From the NCBI GenBank assembly GCA_947178235.1, contig CAMWXQ010000076.1, positions 1 to 6,163 of the forward strand: 6,163 nt of DNA. Reading direction: 5' to 3'. This DNA is from an uncultured Muribaculaceae bacterium (GTDB lineage Bacteria > Bacteroidota > Bacteroidia > Bacteroidales > Muribaculaceae). The notes below the pieces were generated by a model. It was given only the letters and a program-made list of their open reading frames with translations, was not told where the DNA came from and searched no databases. Shown piece after piece: positions 4,424 to 6,163 of this stretch. Numbering within the stretch: the first letter of the stretch is position 1; every line of letters starts with the position of its first letter. Made by a program: the position numbers and the translations under genes.

Positions 4424-6163
4424 TTAAACGCCACCGCGGGGCGGTATATTTTGGGCGGGGACACAAAAAAGAGCGCGGCCACACTGGTCGAGTGTGGCCG
4501 CGCCCGCGGGTATGGGGTCAATAGCAATCCCGTATGCCCAGAGGACAAATGCGAAGTCCTGGCGGTGGGGCAGGAGGGGATTGGAGGGATAGATGCGGTA
4601 TCCGTAGCGGAATACACCGGGATCGCGGAGGGTATCGTCGAGCTTGAAGGTCACGATCTGGCCGTCGCGTGCAACCTCGGTGAAGGGGCGCGACTTGAGA
4701 CGCTTGGTCTCATTGTCGTGGAGCTTGTCGACGACTAGCTCGACGGCGATGTCACCTGCGAGACCGTTGGCATCGAGCTTGACGGTGGTGGTGTAGGTCG
4801 TACCGGCGATGTTGGCGGCGTGGATGTCCTCGACGGTCTGGATGTCGAGAACCTTGATGCCGTCCCATGCGGCGACTACCTTCTCCTTCCATGCGGCGAT
4901 CTCCTTGGCCACGGCATAGCCGTTGGCAGCGAGCTTCTCGAAGCGCTTGGCCTCGGGCTCGTAGAAGCGCGAGATGTAGTCCTCGATCATGCGCTGCATG
5001 GTGTACTGGGGAGCGATGTGGCCGATGGAGCGCTTGATGTACTGTACCCACTCGGGCGAGTAACCCTTCGAGTTCTTGGCAAAGTAGAGGGGGATGATCT
5101 CGTTCTCGAGCATCGAGTAGATGGTCGCTGCGTCGAGCTTGTCCTGCTGACCCTGGTCGGTATAGGTACGCTTGTCGGTGAGAGCCCAGCCGGCCTTCTC
5201 GTCGAGGCGATAGCCCTCGTACCACCATCCGTCGAGGACGGAGAAGTTGAGGACGCCGTTCATCTCGGCCTTCTCGCCCGAGGTGCCGGATGCTTCGAGG
5301 GGGCGTGTGGGGGTGTTGAGCCATATGTCGACACCGGTCACGAGGCGCTTGGCCACGACCATGTTGTAGTCTTCGAGGAAGATGATCTTGCCCTGGAACT
5401 GGGGCATACGCGAGATTTCGAGGATGCGCTTGATGAGGCCCTGGCCTGCGCCGTCGGCGGGGTGAGCCTTACCCGAGAAGACGAACTGCACGGGGAACTG
5501 CTCGTTGTTGACGATGCGCGCGAGGCGTTCGAGGTCGGTGAAGAGCAGGTGTGCGCGCTTGTAGGTGGCGAAGCGGCGTGCGAAGCCGATGATGAGGGCG
5601 TTGGGGTTGATCTTCTCGACGATCTTGATGACAGCCGAGGGATCGCCCTGGTTGGCGAGCCACTTCTCCTTGAAGTCACGCTTGACAAAGTTGATGAACT
5701 TGTTCTTCAACTGGCAGCGCATGTTCCAGATTGCCTCGTCGGAGACCTTAAAGATGCCGTCCCAAGCCTTGGGGTCGGACTGGTGCGAGAACATCTGCTG
5801 GCCGAGGTGCTCGCCGTAGAAAGCCTTCCACTCGGAAGCAGCCCATGTAGGCATGTGGACACCGTTGGTGACCCAACCCACATGGCTCTCTTCCCACGAG
5901 TAGCCCTTCCAGAGGCCGGCGAACATCTTCTTGGACACCTCGCCGTGGAGCCACGATACGCCGTTGGCCTCCTGGCAGGTGTTGAGTGCGAAGACGCTCA
6001 TCGAGAAGCGGTCCTGGCTGTCGGGGTTCTCGCGGCCCATGTTCATGAGGTCCTGCCATGTGATGCCGAGACGTTCGGGATACTCGTGGAGGTACTTGTA
6101 TGCGAGGCCCTCGTCGAAGTAGTCGTGGCCTGCGGGCACGGGGGTGTGGACGGTGTAGAGCGA
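4424..6163 (-). CDS. glgP: Alpha-glucan (glycogen) phosphorylase, GT35 family, 5' end outside window
   Basis: The enzyme cleaves alpha-1,4-glucan with phosphate to give glucose-1-phosphate, using pyridoxal phosphate, in the cytoplasm. The visible 579 residues are the C-terminal part; the frame is open to the window edge and begins SLYTVHTPVPAGHDYF, so the N-terminal portion is missing. Numbering from the Val of that HTPVPAGHD motif, family marks are GWVTNGVHMPTW (88-99), IGFARRFATYKRAHLLF (184-200), FSGKAHPADGAGQGLI (221-236) and NTPTRPLEASGTSGEKAEMNG (275-295). Lys290 there is the expected cofactor lysine. GWWYEGY (304-310) follows. The core ends with LPHRQDFAFVLW (523-534); as I recall, related Bacteroidota proteins stop within a few residues of this motif. 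Here the frame continues 37 residues through a terminator hairpin to TAA 4424-4426, and that tail looks like translated non-coding DNA. A lost stop or sequence error near 4532 is suspected. The symbol glgP is used in the broad sense. Confidence 0.94.
   Translation of the reverse strand, partial: SLYTVHTPVPAGHDYFDEGLAYKYLHEYPERLGITWQDLMNMGRENPDSQDRFSMSVFALNTCQEANGVSWLHGEVSKKMFAGLWKGYSWEESHVGWVTNGVHMPTWAASEWKAFYGEHLGQQMFSHQSDPKAWDGIFKVSDEAIWNMRCQLKNKFINFVKRDFKEKWLANQGDPSAVIKIVEKINPNALIIGFARRFATYKRAHLLFTDLERLARIVNNEQFPVQFVFSGKAHPADGAGQGLIKRILEISRMPQFQGKIIFLEDYNMVVAKRLVTGVDIWLNTPTRPLEASGTSGEKAEMNGVLNFSVLDGWWYEGYRLDEKAGWALTDKRTYTDQGQQDKLDAATIYSMLENEIIPLYFAKNSKGYSPEWVQYIKRSIGHIAPQYTMQRMIEDYISRFYEPEAKRFEKLAANGYAVAKEIAAWKEKVVAAWDGIKVLDIQTVEDIHAANIAGTTYTTTVKLDANGLAGDIAVELVVDKLHDNETKRLKSRPFTEVARDGQIVTFKLDDTLRDPGVFRYGYRIYPSNPLLPHRQDFAFVLWAYGIAIDPIPAGAATLDQCGRALFCVPAQNIPPRGGV
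4465..4503 (-). terminator. Strong intrinsic terminator after the alpha-glucan phosphorylase gene
   Basis: On the - strand, GCGCGGCCACACT (4503-4491) pairs perfectly with AGTGTGGCCGCGC (4485-4473) around the 5-base loop CGACC. It is followed by TC and six T residues (4470-4465). The 13-bp GC-rich stem plus T6 run is a textbook Rho-independent terminator. Oddly, it lies inside the annotated phosphorylase reading frame, ahead of its TAA, which suggests that the true or ancestral stop was upstream of the hairpin. Confidence 0.92.

Noticed and set aside
3627..4427. 266-codon + strand open frame opposite the glycosyltransferase
   Set aside because: The minus-strand frame has clear GT2 motifs, while this one shows none. 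It is a shadow of the same codon bias.
4419..4484. Earlier in-frame ATG at 4484 for the glycosyltransferase
   Set aside because: It would add 22 residues unlike GT2 N-termini, encoded within the terminator T-run region and overlapping the phosphorylase frame; the family domain begins right after ATG 4418.
1..6163. Mobile element, prophage or tRNA gene
   Set aside because: No transposase, integrase or phage protein, no terminal inverted repeats at gene-scale distance, and no cloverleaf-like sequence was seen on either strand by eye.

Overview
The window looks like a chromosomal segment from a GC-rich member of the Bacteroidota, most likely Bacteroidales. The evidence is an Nqr operon with Bacteroidota-like protein sequences, no Shine-Dalgarno boxes before the starts, matches to the Bacteroidota -7 promoter consensus TAnnTTTG, and a GT35 alpha-glucan phosphorylase of the type carried by gut Bacteroidales. 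The family cannot be fixed from this sequence. The gene content is mostly ordinary. The unusual signals are two apparent reading-frame lesions and a repeat-rich AT-rich control region.

Layout: (1) Positions 1-2544, + strand: the end of the Na+-translocating NADH:quinone reductase operon, nqrD-nqrE-nqrF, closed by a 14-bp perfect terminator hairpin at 2582-2616. nqrD is interrupted by an in-frame TAG at 44-46, directly after a conserved iron-sulfur cysteine. (2) Positions 2545-2868: a 324-base intergenic region. It holds the nqr terminator, then an AT-rich island with three GTAACAAT repeats, a direct repeat CTTTGTGAT, promoter-like boxes and nested inverted repeats. (3) Positions 2869-3378, + strand: an ECF-type sigma factor with no anti-sigma gene beside it. 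(4) A hairpin at 3425-3457 between convergent genes. (5) Positions 3465-4418, - strand: a family 2 glycosyltransferase. (6) A strong minus-strand terminator at 4465-4503. (7) Positions 4424-6163, - strand: the C-terminal two thirds of an alpha-glucan phosphorylase whose reading frame runs on through its own terminator, as if the normal stop had been lost.

How the genes work together: NqrD, NqrE and NqrF belong to one inner-membrane complex. NqrF takes electrons from NADH through FAD and a 2Fe-2S centre, and NqrD and NqrE carry the membrane-embedded cysteines used in electron transfer coupled to Na+ export. The sigma factor is a separate unit, probably controlled by the AT-rich region before it; its targets are unknown. 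The phosphorylase releases glucose-1-phosphate from storage glucan, and the glycosyltransferase probably builds a surface glycan. These two share a strand but are separated by a terminator, so no functional link is shown.
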